Shown: in pieces, positions 1 to 9,715 of the stretch
Layout of the letters: the number at the start of each line of letters is the position of its first letter
How positions within the stretch are numbered: the stretch's first letter is position 1
Assembly (NCBI GenBank): GCA_002083635.1
Contig: MSXP01000006.1
Location: 300,152-354,446, forward strand
DNA from: Proteobacteria bacterium ST_bin12
GTDB lineage: Bacteria; Pseudomonadota; Gammaproteobacteria; Burkholderiales; Methylophilaceae
DNA: 54,295 bases
Reading direction: 5' to 3'
Program-made: the position numbers and the translations under genes
The notes under the pieces: model-generated
The model's database searches: none
The model's input: the letters and a program-made list of their open reading frames with translations, nothing else
Told to the model about the DNA's origin: nothing

Positions 1-36
1 ATTTATATTGTCAAATTATTTTTTGATGAATTTTTC

Positions 37-300
37 ATGAATTATTTTACTCGTACGAACGCCGATGAAAAGATTTTGCTAGCCGATAGCTTCGGCATCA
101 AGTTATTTTATTTAAGCGATAAAAATATAGTTGAGCTTGAAATCGGCATAACGTGCCTGCGACTTAATCCAAGCTTAATTCAACGTATTGCAAACGTAAT
201 GATGAAAGCGAGTTTGCAGCTTGATCATATTGAAGCGAAAAACAAACGCTCAGAATCTGGTCAAAACCGACTCAATAATAGACCGCATATGGCGCACTGA
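37..300 (+). CDS. Small hypothetical protein (87 aa)
   Basis: I do not recognise this protein. It opens with ATG and runs 87 codons with no signal peptide or membrane segment, and contains a hydrophobic/amphipathic central part (LNPSLIQRIANVMMKASLQL). It converges on hemL, with about 40 bp between the two stop codons. Codon use looks like that of the surrounding chromosomal genes. It could be a genuine small protein or a chance frame. Confidence 0.45.
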   Translation: MNYFTRTNADEKILLADSFGIKLFYLSDKNIVELEIGITCLRLNPSLIQRIANVMMKASLQLDHIEAKNKRSESGQNRLNNRPHMAH

Positions 301-341
301 GTATGACATATGCTAGCTAATTATTTGTTTATAATAAAAAA

Positions 342-1643
342 TTATAAATTAGCAAACGCTTTTTGAGCGGCCTCTACAGTAAAGGCAATATCTGCATCGG
401 TATGTGCTGCCGATACAAAACCCGCCTCAAAAGCGGAAGGACCTAAGTAAACGCCACTATCCAGCATGCTGTGAAAAAAGCGGTTGAAATGCTCTTTATT
501 GTTATTTTGCATAATTTCTGCGTAGCTGCTAGGACAGTTTTCGCTAAAGTACAAGCCAAACATACCGCCCACATTTTGCGCATTAAAGGTAACACCTGCT
601 TGTTTTGCCGCCTGTTTTAAGCCATCCATCAGTTTTTTGGATTGTGCTGTTAATTTAGCGTGAAAATCTGGTGCTTGAATCAATTTAAGCGTCGCCAAAC
701 CAGCCGACACCGCAACAGGGTTTCCAGACAGCGTGCCTGCTTGATACACCTTACCCAGCGGCGCAAGCACGCTCATAATATCTTTACGGCCACCAAAAGC
801 ACCTACTGGCAAACCGCCGCCAATTACTTTACCCAAGGTAGTCATATCTGGCGTGATGCCATACAAAGCCTGCGCGCCACCCAAATGCACTCTGAAGCCA
901 GTCATCACTTCATCAAAAATAAGGATTGCGCCATGCTTGGTACAGAGCGCGCGCAAGGTTTGTAGAAATTCCATATGCGGCACGATTAAGTTCATATTGC
1001 CGACCACTGGCTCAATAATCACACAGGCAATTTCATCGCCGCGCTTATCGAATAAATCTTGTAATTGCTGCGCATTGTTGTACTCCAGCGTTAAAGTGTG
1101 AGCAGCCACACTCGCCGGCACGCCCCCAGAATCTGGCTCGCCGAACGTTAACAAGCCAGAACCTGCTTTAACCAATAAGCCATCTGAATGGCCGTGGTAA
1201 CAACCTTCAAATTTCACAATGGTATCGCGGCCTGTAAAACCGCGCGCTACGCGGATGGCGCTCATGGTCGCTTCTGTACCGCTACTATTTAAACGCACCT
1301 GCTCCATGCTAGGCACTAGCTTGTTGATTAGCGCAGCCATTTCCAGCTCAAGTCCTGTTGGCGCGCCAAACGAAAGACTATTCGCTGCGGCAGCCTGCAC
1401 CGCTGCAATCACCTCTGGGTGCGCATGCCCGACAATCATTGGCCCCCAGGAATTGATGTAATCGATATATTCTTTACCATCAACATCCCATAACTTGGAC
1501 CCCAAACCTTTTTTGAAGAATACGGGCGTGCCACCAACGCTTCTAAAGGCGCGCACTGGCGAATTAACGCCACCTGGGATTAATTGCTGAGATTTATCAA
1601 ATAAGCTTTTGTTTTGAGAAAGATTTGGATCGAGTGAGGTCAT
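342..1643 (-). CDS. hemL: Glutamate-1-semialdehyde 2,1-aminomutase
   Basis: PLP-dependent enzyme that converts glutamate-1-semialdehyde to 5-aminolevulinate in the C5 pathway of tetrapyrrole synthesis, in the cytoplasm. The 433-residue length is normal for the family. Visible signatures are the N-terminal PGGVNSPVRAF, the EPVVGNMNLIVP stretch, the acidic FDEVMTGFR motif and the PLP lysine in TTLGKVIGGGLPVGAFGG. The ATG lies 3 nt after the thiE stop, so it is probably the last gene of a thiD-thiE-hemL operon. Confidence 0.97.
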   Translation of the reverse strand: MTSLDPNLSQNKSLFDKSQQLIPGGVNSPVRAFRSVGGTPVFFKKGLGSKLWDVDGKEYIDYINSWGPMIVGHAHPEVIAAVQAAAANSLSFGAPTGLELEMAALINKLVPSMEQVRLNSSGTEATMSAIRVARGFTGRDTIVKFEGCYHGHSDGLLVKAGSGLLTFGEPDSGGVPASVAAHTLTLEYNNAQQLQDLFDKRGDEIACVIIEPVVGNMNLIVPHMEFLQTLRALCTKHGAILIFDEVMTGFRVHLGGAQALYGITPDMTTLGKVIGGGLPVGAFGGRKDIMSVLAPLGKVYQAGTLSGNPVAVSAGLATLKLIQAPDFHAKLTAQSKKLMDGLKQAAKQAGVTFNAQNVGGMFGLYFSENCPSSYAEIMQNNNKEHFNRFFHSMLDSGVYLGPSAFEAGFVSAAHTDADIAFTVEAAQKAFANL

Positions 1644-1646
1644 GAC

Positions 1647-2282
1647 TTAACACTTAAAAAGGTGTGAAAATTGTTGAGAGGCTAATTTTACGTCATCTGC
1701 AGCAAAAATGGCTTGAATAATGGCAATTGCATCTGCTCCTGCTTCTATGACTTGCGGTGCGTTTTGCAGATTAATGCCGCCGATGGCGACAGTGGAAATT
1801 GCTAATTGCGCGCGCGCTTGGCTAAACAAGCTTAAGTCTGCCACAGGCGCATTAGGCTTGGTTTTGGAAGCAAAACAGGCACCAAATGCTACATAATCTG
1901 CGCCTTGATTTTGGGCTGAAAGTGCCAGATCAAAGCGGTTGTAGCATGAAGCGCCTAATATTTTATTATTGCCAATTCTTGCACGAACTTCTGCTAAGTT
2001 GCCGTCATCTGCACCCAAATGCACGCCATCAGCATCTAAAGTCAAACATAGCTTGACTGAATCATTAATAATCAGCGGCACATTATATTGCCTGCACAAA
2101 GGCAATAGCGCGCGCGCTTGCTGGGTTTGTAACTTGTGATTGGCTTGCTTATTGCGATACTGCAAAACATTCACGCCGCCAGCTAATGCAGCTTCTACTT
2201 TTTTAATCAGTAAATCGGTGTCTGCAATATCTGGTGTGACGGCATAAGTGCCTTTAATGCTGGATGAAAGGGACTTTTTCAT
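1647..2282 (-). CDS. thiE: Thiamine-phosphate synthase
   Basis: Condenses HMP-pyrophosphate with the thiazole phosphate to give thiamine phosphate. It is a TIM-barrel enzyme, with the family signatures QYRNKQ, IINDSVKLCLTLDADGVHLGADD, GASCYN and a C-terminal AIGGINLQNAPQVIEAGADA phosphate-binding region. An open frame extends upstream to 2357, but the start at 2282 (MKKSLSSSIKGTYAV) gives a protein of normal length (211 aa). The gene overlaps the end of thiD by 29 nt, which suggests translational coupling. Confidence 0.94.
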   Translation of the reverse strand: MKKSLSSSIKGTYAVTPDIADTDLLIKKVEAALAGGVNVLQYRNKQANHKLQTQQARALLPLCRQYNVPLIINDSVKLCLTLDADGVHLGADDGNLAEVRARIGNNKILGASCYNRFDLALSAQNQGADYVAFGACFASKTKPNAPVADLSLFSQARAQLAISTVAIGGINLQNAPQVIEAGADAIAIIQAIFAADDVKLASQQFSHLFKC

Positions 2283-3132
2283 TACCTTCTGACTCATCAT
2301 CGCGCGCCCAAAAGAAGCGGTCTGGTATAAATTGCCCCATGCCAGGACGGAAAGCATTTTTCAGCGTTTGCCATGTGTATTCTTGCGCTTCTTGAATCGC
2401 TTCTTCCATACTTAAGCCATGCGCCAAGCAAGCGGCAATCGCGCTGGTCAATGTGCAGCCAGAGCCATGATAACTGCCTGCAAGCCGCTCCCAGTGATAA
2501 GCTTTGATTAAGCCGCTGGCGCCAGATGGGCTTGAGCCATAAAGCGAATTCACCACATCGGTACTGCGTTCATGCGTGCCAGTAATCAACACGTATTCTG
2601 TGCCCAAATCCAATAGACGCTGCGCCGCTTCCTCCAAAGAGGTATGCAAAATCTCATCACCTTCTTCGTTAAAGGCTAAACGGCGCGCTTCAAGGCTATT
2701 TGGTGTAATCAAGGTTGCTTGCGGGAACAATAATTCCGTCATTGCTGCTTGCATATCCTCGTTAGCCAATTCATCGCCACGGCCAGACGTTAAAATTGGG
2801 TCAATTAACAAAGGCACATCGGGGTAATCGGCCATAATTTCAGCGATAACCGCGATATTTTCAACGCTGCCCAGCAAACCTAACTTAAAAGCTGAAACTT
2901 GAATGTCTTCTAAAATCGTGCGCGCTTGCTCATTAATCCAATCAGAATCCAGCGCCATCACGCTTTCAACGCCAACTGTGTCTTGCACAGTGATACCCGT
3001 CACAACTGATAGCGGATGGCAACCAATACTGGCCAAAGCCAATATATCGGCCTGCAAACCCGCACCGCCGCTAGGGTCGGTGGCTGCAAAAGTGAGTACG
3101 GTTGGTGGGGTAGGTGTCATGGCTTTAATCAT
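2254..3132 (-). CDS. thiD: Hydroxymethylpyrimidine / phosphomethylpyrimidine kinase
   Basis: Phosphorylates HMP and HMP-phosphate in the pyrimidine branch of thiamine synthesis. It is a ribokinase-fold protein with FAATDPSGGAGLQADI at the N terminus, the LIDPILTSGRGDEL stretch and the anion-hole motif GSGCTLTSAIAACLAHG near residue 224. At 292 aa it is slightly longer than the usual ~265. It overlaps thiE at its 3' end. The first ATG was kept, and a second in-frame ATG four codons later (3120) is equally possible. Confidence 0.94.
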   Translation of the reverse strand: MIKAMTPTPPTVLTFAATDPSGGAGLQADILALASIGCHPLSVVTGITVQDTVGVESVMALDSDWINEQARTILEDIQVSAFKLGLLGSVENIAVIAEIMADYPDVPLLIDPILTSGRGDELANEDMQAAMTELLFPQATLITPNSLEARRLAFNEEGDEILHTSLEEAAQRLLDLGTEYVLITGTHERSTDVVNSLYGSSPSGASGLIKAYHWERLAGSYHGSGCTLTSAIAACLAHGLSMEEAIQEAQEYTWQTLKNAFRPGMGQFIPDRFFWARDDESEGNEKVPFIQH

Positions 3133-3250
3133 TTGAAAAATAGTATTATTTTAACGTAATTAAGAACATATAGCTCTTAACATGTGCTTTGCGTGCAAAG
3201 ATTAGCAATCGTTTCAAGCAATCATTAATGCTTAGCATGGAATGCCTGCA

Positions 3251-5482
3251 TTAAAATTCCAATGGGTCAATATCCAAGCTCCAGCGCACTTTTGCGGCGA
3301 TTGATAACGCCCGAATCTGTGGCATCCATACTTTTAATAGTCGCTGTAATGCAGCGCGGGTATTGGCCTGTAAGAGCACTTGTGCGCGCTCCATGCTTTT
3401 AAGCCGCTCCATCTGCGGGCGAAGCGGGTCGTATATCATGACCTCTGATTTTAAGCCACGCGCTAAATTAACGGCTTGATTTAAAAACTGCTGAACCAAG
3501 CTAAAATCATTGGCTTCTGCGCGTAGCAAAGCAAAAAAACGTGTGGGAGGGAATTGCATCACGAGCCGCTCTTGCAACAGCTCATCTGCATAGCTGGCGT
3601 AATTTTGCTCGCGCAGCGCATGAAACAGCATATGCTGTGGAAAAGCAGTTTGTATCAGCACTTGCCCCGCTTTGTCGGCGCGCCCAGCACGACCTGCCAC
3701 CTGCATCAGCTGTGCAAATAGTCGCTCACTCGCGCGAAAATCGGGACTATATAAAGCGCTATCGGTATCAATCACGCCGACTAAAGTTAGATTCGGAAAA
3801 TCGTGCCCTTTAGCCAACATCTGCGTGCCCACCAGAATATCGATTTCTTGATTGTGCACTTGCGTTAATAGATCGGTCAGCGCATTTTTATTGCGCATGC
3901 TGTCGCGATCAACGCGCGCTATTCTGGCGTTTGGCAGCAAAGTTTGCAGGGTTTGCTCTAGGCGTTGTGTCGCTTGCCCCACTGGGCGCATATCGGCATT
4001 ACCGCAGCTTGGGCATTGCAAAGGAATTTTTTGCTCGTGTCCGCAATGATGGCATTTCAATCTTTTTTGGCTTAAATGCACCACTAATCGCGCTGAACAA
4101 CGTGTACAAGGCGCGACCCACTGGCAAGCATTACAGTGCAACACAGGCGCATAACCACGCCGATTAATAAATAATAAACTTTGCTCGCCTTTATTTATGC
4201 GCTCTTGCAAAGCTTTTATCAGCAAAGGCGATAAGCCATTTTCGGTAGGGGATTTTGCAATATCAATACAATAAATTTCAGGTAATGCGGCATTTTCAAC
4301 CGCACGTTTAGTAAGGGTTAACAAACCATATTGTGGTTTTTGGCTATTTTTTTGGGTTAAGTCAGGCACGGCTTTAGCATTAAACCAAGTTTCTAGTGAG
4401 GGCGTTGCACTTCCTAAAATAATTGGAATATTCAACTGCTTAGCACGCACCATTGCCACATCACGCGCATGGTAGCGCATGCCATCTTGCTGTTTGTAAG
4501 AGCCATCATGCTCTTCATCCATCACAATCATTTTGAGTTGCGGCATGGGTGTAAATACACTTAATCGTGTACCTATCACAATTTTAGCGGCGCCCGAACT
4601 GGCAGCCAGCCAATTTTGCAAGCGCTCACTCTCGCTTAAATTGCTGTGTAAGGTGACTAATGGAAATTGACTTAAGCGACTTCTAAAACGCGCTTCTAGC
4701 TGTGGTGTTAAATTGATTTCTGGCACTAGCACTAATACTTGCGCGCCAATTTCTTGTGCATTTTTTTGGTTAAGTATTTGTTGTAAAACCTGAATATACA
4801 CTTCTGTTTTGCCACTACCTGTTACGCCATACAGCAACCAAGGTTTAAATATGTGAGTGAGTGCTAACACACATTCAATTGCATTTATTTGTTCACTATT
4901 CAAAACGGGTTCAGTTGTCGATGTGGCTAAGGTAGCTTTTACTGCAACCACTTCATGCGCAGTCACTAAATTTAGTGCCTTTAAATCAGCAATCGCTTTA
5001 CGCCAACTAGAAGAGATTAGAGCTAAATCTGCTTCTGTGACTTCTTGTTTTGCATGTAATGCCGTCAATATGCGTTGCATCACCACTTTTTTTGGCGAAA
5101 CTAAAGCGCCATCTACATTTTTAGCTAATTGATAAGCAAACATTTTGCGCGAAACGGCTGGTTTGGTTTGGCGCAAACGTAGCGGTAAAGTGGAAATTAA
5201 AGCCTGACCTAGCGGATAGTGGTAATAATCTGCACAAAAATTTAATAATCTAAAGCTTGGGTTATCAACAATCACCTCATCAAACACATGGCTGACTGGC
5301 TTTAACTTTTCAATCGGATACTCTGATTGATTGCTAATATCCACGATAACGCCGATTAAGTTACGGCCTGCAAATGGCACTACAACGCGGTTTCCCACCT
5401 GCGCAACAAAGCCGCCACTTAGGTAATCGAACAGACGATTAAGCGGCACATCTAGCGCAATACTGAAAATGGTAGGAAGCAT
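3251..5482 (-). CDS. priA: Primosomal protein N' (replication restart helicase PriA)
   Basis: Superfamily 2 3'-5' DNA helicase that loads the replisome at stalled forks. The N-terminal DNA-binding region is followed by Walker A (GVTGSGKTEVY), a DEEHD Walker B box, GSATPSLETW, and a zinc-binding insertion with eight cysteines arranged as CxxC pairs (CNAC, CTRC, CHHC, CPSC). The helicase C-terminal motif QVAGRAGRA is also present. The length of 743 aa is typical. It is divergent from argS, with about 175 bp between them. Confidence 0.97.
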   Translation of the reverse strand: MLPTIFSIALDVPLNRLFDYLSGGFVAQVGNRVVVPFAGRNLIGVIVDISNQSEYPIEKLKPVSHVFDEVIVDNPSFRLLNFCADYYHYPLGQALISTLPLRLRQTKPAVSRKMFAYQLAKNVDGALVSPKKVVMQRILTALHAKQEVTEADLALISSSWRKAIADLKALNLVTAHEVVAVKATLATSTTEPVLNSEQINAIECVLALTHIFKPWLLYGVTGSGKTEVYIQVLQQILNQKNAQEIGAQVLVLVPEINLTPQLEARFRSRLSQFPLVTLHSNLSESERLQNWLAASSGAAKIVIGTRLSVFTPMPQLKMIVMDEEHDGSYKQQDGMRYHARDVAMVRAKQLNIPIILGSATPSLETWFNAKAVPDLTQKNSQKPQYGLLTLTKRAVENAALPEIYCIDIAKSPTENGLSPLLIKALQERINKGEQSLLFINRRGYAPVLHCNACQWVAPCTRCSARLVVHLSQKRLKCHHCGHEQKIPLQCPSCGNADMRPVGQATQRLEQTLQTLLPNARIARVDRDSMRNKNALTDLLTQVHNQEIDILVGTQMLAKGHDFPNLTLVGVIDTDSALYSPDFRASERLFAQLMQVAGRAGRADKAGQVLIQTAFPQHMLFHALREQNYASYADELLQERLVMQFPPTRFFALLRAEANDFSLVQQFLNQAVNLARGLKSEVMIYDPLRPQMERLKSMERAQVLLQANTRAALQRLLKVWMPQIRALSIAAKVRWSLDIDPLEF

Positions 5483-5657
5483 TTAAAAAATGAGGATATC
5501 GATATAGTTAACTAATGGATATTAAGTTGTTTGCCAAACTGGCGAAATAGTGCTGATTTGCATCACCTAAATTGCAGTAACTTAGATTTAAAATCTTGCT
5601 TGAGTTAAAATATTGTTTTTGCACAAATTAACCATCATTTAAGAAAGCATCCGTTTT

Positions 5658-7316
5658 TTGAAAGCTCAATTATCTTCTTTATTAGCCCAAGCCGCAGCCC
5701 AAATCGGTGCAGATACCTCACAGATTAATCTAATACTTGAGCGCCCAAAATCGGCTGAACATGGGGATTTTTCTAGTAATTTGGCCATGATGCTAGCCAA
5801 GCCACTACGCAAAAATCCGCGTGAATTAGCCACTAGTTTAATCAATGCGTTGCCACAAAGCGAATATATCGCAAAAGTAGAAATTGCTGGCGCAGGATTC
5901 ATCAATTTCTTTTTAAGCGCGCAATCAAAACAGAGCGTAATTGGTGAAATCTTGCAGCAAGGCGCGCATTTTGGGCGTAATGATTCTGGTAAAAACGAGA
6001 AGGTACAAGTGGAATTTGTATCGGCAAACCCGACTGGCCCTTTGCATGTGGGGCATGGCCGCGGCGCGGCAGTGGGCGATTGTTTGGCGCGTTTGCTGGA
6101 TGCAAACGGCTGGGATGTGACGCGCGAATTCTATTACAACGATGCTGGTGCACAAATTGATAATCTGGTGATTTCGGTATTAGCGCGCGCCAAAGGCATT
6201 GCTACCGATGACGCCAGCTTTCCTGAAAACGGCTATCGCGGCGACTATATTGTGGATATTGCCAATGCTTACCTGGCAAAAAGCACAGTGGTTGCGGATG
6301 ATATGCAGGTGACTGCCAGCGGCGATTTGAATGATATTGAATCGGTGCGCGCCTTTGCTGTGGCCTATTTACGCCATGAGCAAGATTTGGATTTAAATGC
6401 GTTTCAAATTAAATTTGATACATTCTCTTTGGAAAGCGCGCTGTACAGCACAGGCAAAGTAGAGAGTACTGTTCAAAATTTAATCAAAAGCGGCCACACC
6501 TATGAGCAAGACGATGCACTTTGGCTGAAAACCACGGATTTTGGCGATGACAAAGACCGCGTGATGCGTAAGACGGATGGCGGCTACACCTACTTTGTGC
6601 CAGACGTCGCTTACCATCTGGATAAATGGAATCGCGGCTTTGTGCGCGTCATCAATGAGCAGGGCGCCGATCACCACAGCACGATTACCCGCGTGCGTGC
6701 TGGTTTGCAGGCTTTAGATGTGGGCATTCCAGCCGCTTGGCCAGATTATGTGTTGCACCAAATGGTGACCGTGATGCGTGGCGGTGAAGAGGTCAAACTA
6801 TCCAAACGCGCTGGTAGCTATATTACTTTGCGCGATTTGATTGATGAAGTGGGCTGCGACGCGACTAGATATTTTCTGGCTGCAAGACGTGCCGACTCGC
6901 AATTGATTTTCGATATTGACTTAGCCCGGGCGCAAACCAACGATAATCCTGTGTATTACATTCAATATGCACATGCCCGTATCAATAGCGTATTAACGCA
7001 ATGGAATGGTGAAATTTCAAGCTTACAAGGTGTTAACTTAAGCCCACTTAACATGCAAAATGAGGCAAAATTAATGCAGCGTTTGAGTGAATATCCTGAA
7101 GTAGTCAGCGATGCGGCAACTGAATTAGCGCCGCACACGATTGCTAACTACTTAAAAGAATGTGCAGCCGATTTACACAGTTATTATAATGATACAAAAT
7201 TCTTGGTCGATGATGCGCCAACCAAATTGGCGCGTATGGCGTTAATTGCGGCAACGCAACAAGTGCTGAAAAACGGCTTGAGCTTGTTAGGTGTTAGCGC
7301 GCCGAACAAAATGTAG
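5658..7316 (+). CDS. argS: Arginyl-tRNA synthetase
   Basis: Class I aminoacyl-tRNA synthetase charging tRNA-Arg. It has the HIGH-type motif in NPTGPLHVGHGRGAAVGD, a KMSKS-equivalent KLSKRAGS, and a C-terminal DALR anticodon-binding domain. The length of 552 aa is normal. The start is a TTG (MKAQLSSLLAQ) about 10 nt after an AAGAAAG ribosome-binding sequence. No ATG fits the conserved N terminus, so the TTG is preferred. Confidence 0.96.
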   Translation: MKAQLSSLLAQAAAQIGADTSQINLILERPKSAEHGDFSSNLAMMLAKPLRKNPRELATSLINALPQSEYIAKVEIAGAGFINFFLSAQSKQSVIGEILQQGAHFGRNDSGKNEKVQVEFVSANPTGPLHVGHGRGAAVGDCLARLLDANGWDVTREFYYNDAGAQIDNLVISVLARAKGIATDDASFPENGYRGDYIVDIANAYLAKSTVVADDMQVTASGDLNDIESVRAFAVAYLRHEQDLDLNAFQIKFDTFSLESALYSTGKVESTVQNLIKSGHTYEQDDALWLKTTDFGDDKDRVMRKTDGGYTYFVPDVAYHLDKWNRGFVRVINEQGADHHSTITRVRAGLQALDVGIPAAWPDYVLHQMVTVMRGGEEVKLSKRAGSYITLRDLIDEVGCDATRYFLAARRADSQLIFDIDLARAQTNDNPVYYIQYAHARINSVLTQWNGEISSLQGVNLSPLNMQNEAKLMQRLSEYPEVVSDAATELAPHTIANYLKECAADLHSYYNDTKFLVDDAPTKLARMALIAATQQVLKNGLSLLGVSAPNKM

Positions 7317-7357
7317 GCCAAATAACATCAAGAACAAAGCAATATTAAGGAAGTCAT

Positions 7358-7972
7358 ATGAGTAAAGATTATAAACCTACCCCGAAAAAAACCAGCAGTA
7401 AAGGCAGCCCGTTTTTTACGGGCTTACTCATTGGCTTGTTGCTAGGCGTTGGTTTATCGCTTGGCGTAACCATGTATATTAAAGGCGCAGATAGCCCTTT
7501 TAATAATAAAAATGCCGCACCAAATAATAGTGAAATACTTTCTGAAAAACTGCCCAAGCAAAAAATAGCCAGCGAAAGCGCATTACCAACAGACGAAAAT
7601 CCTGATGAAAGCGCACAAAACAAAGCGGATAATCAATTTGATTTTTATACGATTTTGCCCGAAACTGAAAGCACGGTGACCGAGCAAGAAGTGAAAGATA
7701 ATTCATTGACGGTTAAAAAAGATAATTATTTCTTGCAGATCGGCGCGTTTCAAAATGAGGCAGATGCCGATAATATGAAAGCCAAGCTGGCTTTGCAAGG
7801 CTTTGAGGCGGTTGTGCAAACCGCGACGATTCCTGAAAAAGGTGTGTGGCATCGTGTGCGTGTTGGGCCTTTGAGCGACATTAATCAAATCAATAAGATT
7901 AGAGGCGAGCTAACTACCGGCGGCTTTAATACCGACTTAATTAAAGTGCATACTGAAACTAAAACGGAATAG
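7358..7972 (+). CDS. SPOR-domain membrane protein (FtsN-like)
   Basis: Bitopic inner-membrane protein: a short basic cytoplasmic tail, one transmembrane helix at about residues 19-42 (FFTGLLIGLLLGVGLSLGV), a polar linker, and a C-terminal SPOR domain (about 125-200). The SPOR domain is recognisable from YFLQIGAFQNEADADNMKAK and VRVGPLSDINQINKIRGEL. SPOR domains bind denuded peptidoglycan at division septa, so a cell-division or envelope role is inferred. An AAGGAAG site precedes the ATG. The gene follows argS by about 40 bp, as it does in many betaproteobacteria. Confidence 0.88.
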   Translation: MSKDYKPTPKKTSSKGSPFFTGLLIGLLLGVGLSLGVTMYIKGADSPFNNKNAAPNNSEILSEKLPKQKIASESALPTDENPDESAQNKADNQFDFYTILPETESTVTEQEVKDNSLTVKKDNYFLQIGAFQNEADADNMKAKLALQGFEAVVQTATIPEKGVWHRVRVGPLSDINQINKIRGELTTGGFNTDLIKVHTETKTE

Positions 7973-8071
7973 TCTGCCCTAATAATTTGTCATCTGAATC
8001 GAGTATTATTCGTTAATAGTGGTAGTTTGTTGTATTAAAAATAAATTTTTACAGTTAATTAGGAATCACCC

Positions 8072-8731
8072 ATGAAAAAGTTTTTAAGTATTTTAATGTT
8101 ATTGTTAAGCACCTCTGCAGTGGCCGAGGCGCCAAAACCAGGTGCCGAGTTTGATGCAGTTGCGCAACCAATTACCACCGATGTAGCTGGCAAAATTGAA
8201 GTGATGGAAGTATTTTGGTATGGCTGTATTCACTGCTACCAAATGGAAGCGCCATTAAACGCATGGGTTAAAAAATTACCTGCTGACGTTTATTTTAAAC
8301 GTATGCCAGCCTTGCCGCGTGCCGATTGGGCGCCAATGGCAAAAGCTTTTTTTGCGATGGAAACTTTAGGTGTGCAAGAAAAACTACATAGCCAGTTATT
8401 TGAAGCCGTGCATAAACAAAAGGTATTGAACCCAACTGATGAAAAAGCAGCGATTGAGTGGGTAACAAAAGCCAGCGGCATGGATAAACTAAAAGTAGAG
8501 CAAGCCTTTAAATCATTCACCATTAACACCAACTTAAACCGCGCTGCGCAAATCTTCCGCTCATCTGGCGCAACAGGCGTACCTAGCTTGGTGATTGATG
8601 GTAAATATATTACGTCTAGCACCATGAGTGGTGGCAATGCCGAAGCGCTTAAAGTGGCCGATTACATTATCGACAATGTGCGCAAAGATAAAGCCACACA
8701 AACCACAAAGGCACCCGCCGCAAAGAAGTAG
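8072..8731 (+). CDS. dsbA: Thiol:disulfide interchange protein, DsbA family
   Basis: Periplasmic dithiol oxidase that introduces disulfides into exported proteins. A signal peptide (MKKFLSILMLLLSTSAVAEA) precedes a thioredoxin fold with the active-site CxxC in YGCIHCYQME, an insertion of helices, and the cis-proline motif GATGVPSLVIDG. At 219 aa the length is normal. The C terminus carries an unusual Lys/Thr-rich tail. A strong hairpin terminator follows. Confidence 0.93.
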   Translation: MKKFLSILMLLLSTSAVAEAPKPGAEFDAVAQPITTDVAGKIEVMEVFWYGCIHCYQMEAPLNAWVKKLPADVYFKRMPALPRADWAPMAKAFFAMETLGVQEKLHSQLFEAVHKQKVLNPTDEKAAIEWVTKASGMDKLKVEQAFKSFTINTNLNRAAQIFRSSGATGVPSLVIDGKYITSSTMSGGNAEALKVADYIIDNVRKDKATQTTKAPAAKK

Positions 8732-8819
8732 TCACGGCCATCAAGGCCAAACTAGTATCTAAAAAGACGGCTTTGCCAAAACCTAAACTTTAACCAGCAC
8801 ATTTCATCGTGCTTAAAAC

Positions 8820-8851
8820 AACCCGCTGTTGTCTATACACAGCGGGTTTTT
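8820..8851 (+). terminator. Rho-independent terminator after dsbA
   Basis: A 10-bp perfect stem (AACCCGCTGT / ACAGCGGGTT) with a 9-nt loop is followed by a T run. It ends the argS-SPOR-dsbA transcript just before the SDR gene. Confidence 0.85.
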
Positions 8852-8871
8852 AATGCGCTACACTTTAACTT

Positions 8872-9675
8872 ATGAATATCTTTATCACGGGTGCATCCAG
8901 CGGCATTGGCTACGCCTTAGCGCACGAGTATGCCAAGCGTTACGCCAGCACCGATTGTATTATTGGCCTAGCTGCCAGACGCAGTGAGCACTTACAAGAC
9001 TTAGCTGATAGCCTGCTAAAGCATTACGGCATCACTTGTCATATTTATCCTTTAGATGTACGTGATAGCCTAGCCTGTCAATTAGCGGCTCAGCATTTTG
9101 TTCGACACTTTGGCGCACCCAATATTGTGATTGCCAGCGCAGGTGTCAGTCGCGGCACCTTAACCGAATATCGCGAAGATATTCCTGCTTTTCAAGCTGT
9201 GATGGATATTAATGTGATGGGCATGGTACATACCTTTCAACCCTTTATAGCGGCGATGAAACAAGCCGCAGCACAAGGTGAAAACGTACAATTGGTTGGC
9301 GTGGCCAGTGTGGCAGGCATTCGTGGCATACCTGGCAGCGCAGCATATAGCGCCAGCAAATCAGCCGTAATTACCTATTGTGAAAGCCTACGCGCCGAAA
9401 TGCAGCACTACAATATTGCGGTTAGCACCATCGCGCCAGGTTATATTCGTACACCGATGACGGAAATTAACCAATATAAAATGCCATTTTTGATGGATGT
9501 TGATGTGTTTGCGGAAAAGTTTGCCAACGCGGTAGCTAACAAAGCGCGCTATCAAGTGATTCCTTGGCAAATGGGCGTTGTTGCTAAAATAATGCGCTTA
9601 ATTCCAGCGCGTTTATGGGACTATTTGATGAAAAATGCGCCGCATAAAAAGCGAATTGAGTGGGATTGGCTATAA
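8872..9675 (+). CDS. Short-chain dehydrogenase/reductase
   Basis: Classical SDR of 267 aa. The NAD(P)-binding TGxxxGxG motif is in FITGASSGIGYALA, the structural NAG-type motif in ASAGVS, the catalytic Ser in the GVASVAGIRG stretch, and the YxxxK pair in AAYSASKSAV. A hydrophobic, basic C terminus may associate with membranes. The substrate cannot be predicted. It is convergent with ettA and shares a bidirectional terminator with it. Confidence 0.88.
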   Translation: MNIFITGASSGIGYALAHEYAKRYASTDCIIGLAARRSEHLQDLADSLLKHYGITCHIYPLDVRDSLACQLAAQHFVRHFGAPNIVIASAGVSRGTLTEYREDIPAFQAVMDINVMGMVHTFQPFIAAMKQAAAQGENVQLVGVASVAGIRGIPGSAAYSASKSAVITYCESLRAEMQHYNIAVSTIAPGYIRTPMTEINQYKMPFLMDVDVFAEKFANAVANKARYQVIPWQMGVVAKIMRLIPARLWDYLMKNAPHKKRIEWDWL

Positions 9676-9714
9676 ATCAAAAAGGCTAACTTTTAGTTAG
9701 CCTTTTTGATTTTT
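9676..9714. terminator. Bidirectional terminator between SDR and ettA
   Basis: A 15-bp perfect inverted repeat (ATCAAAAAGGCTAAC and its complement) around a 5-nt loop, with T-rich flanks on both strands. It terminates the two convergent genes. Confidence 0.85.
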
Positions 9715-9715
9715 A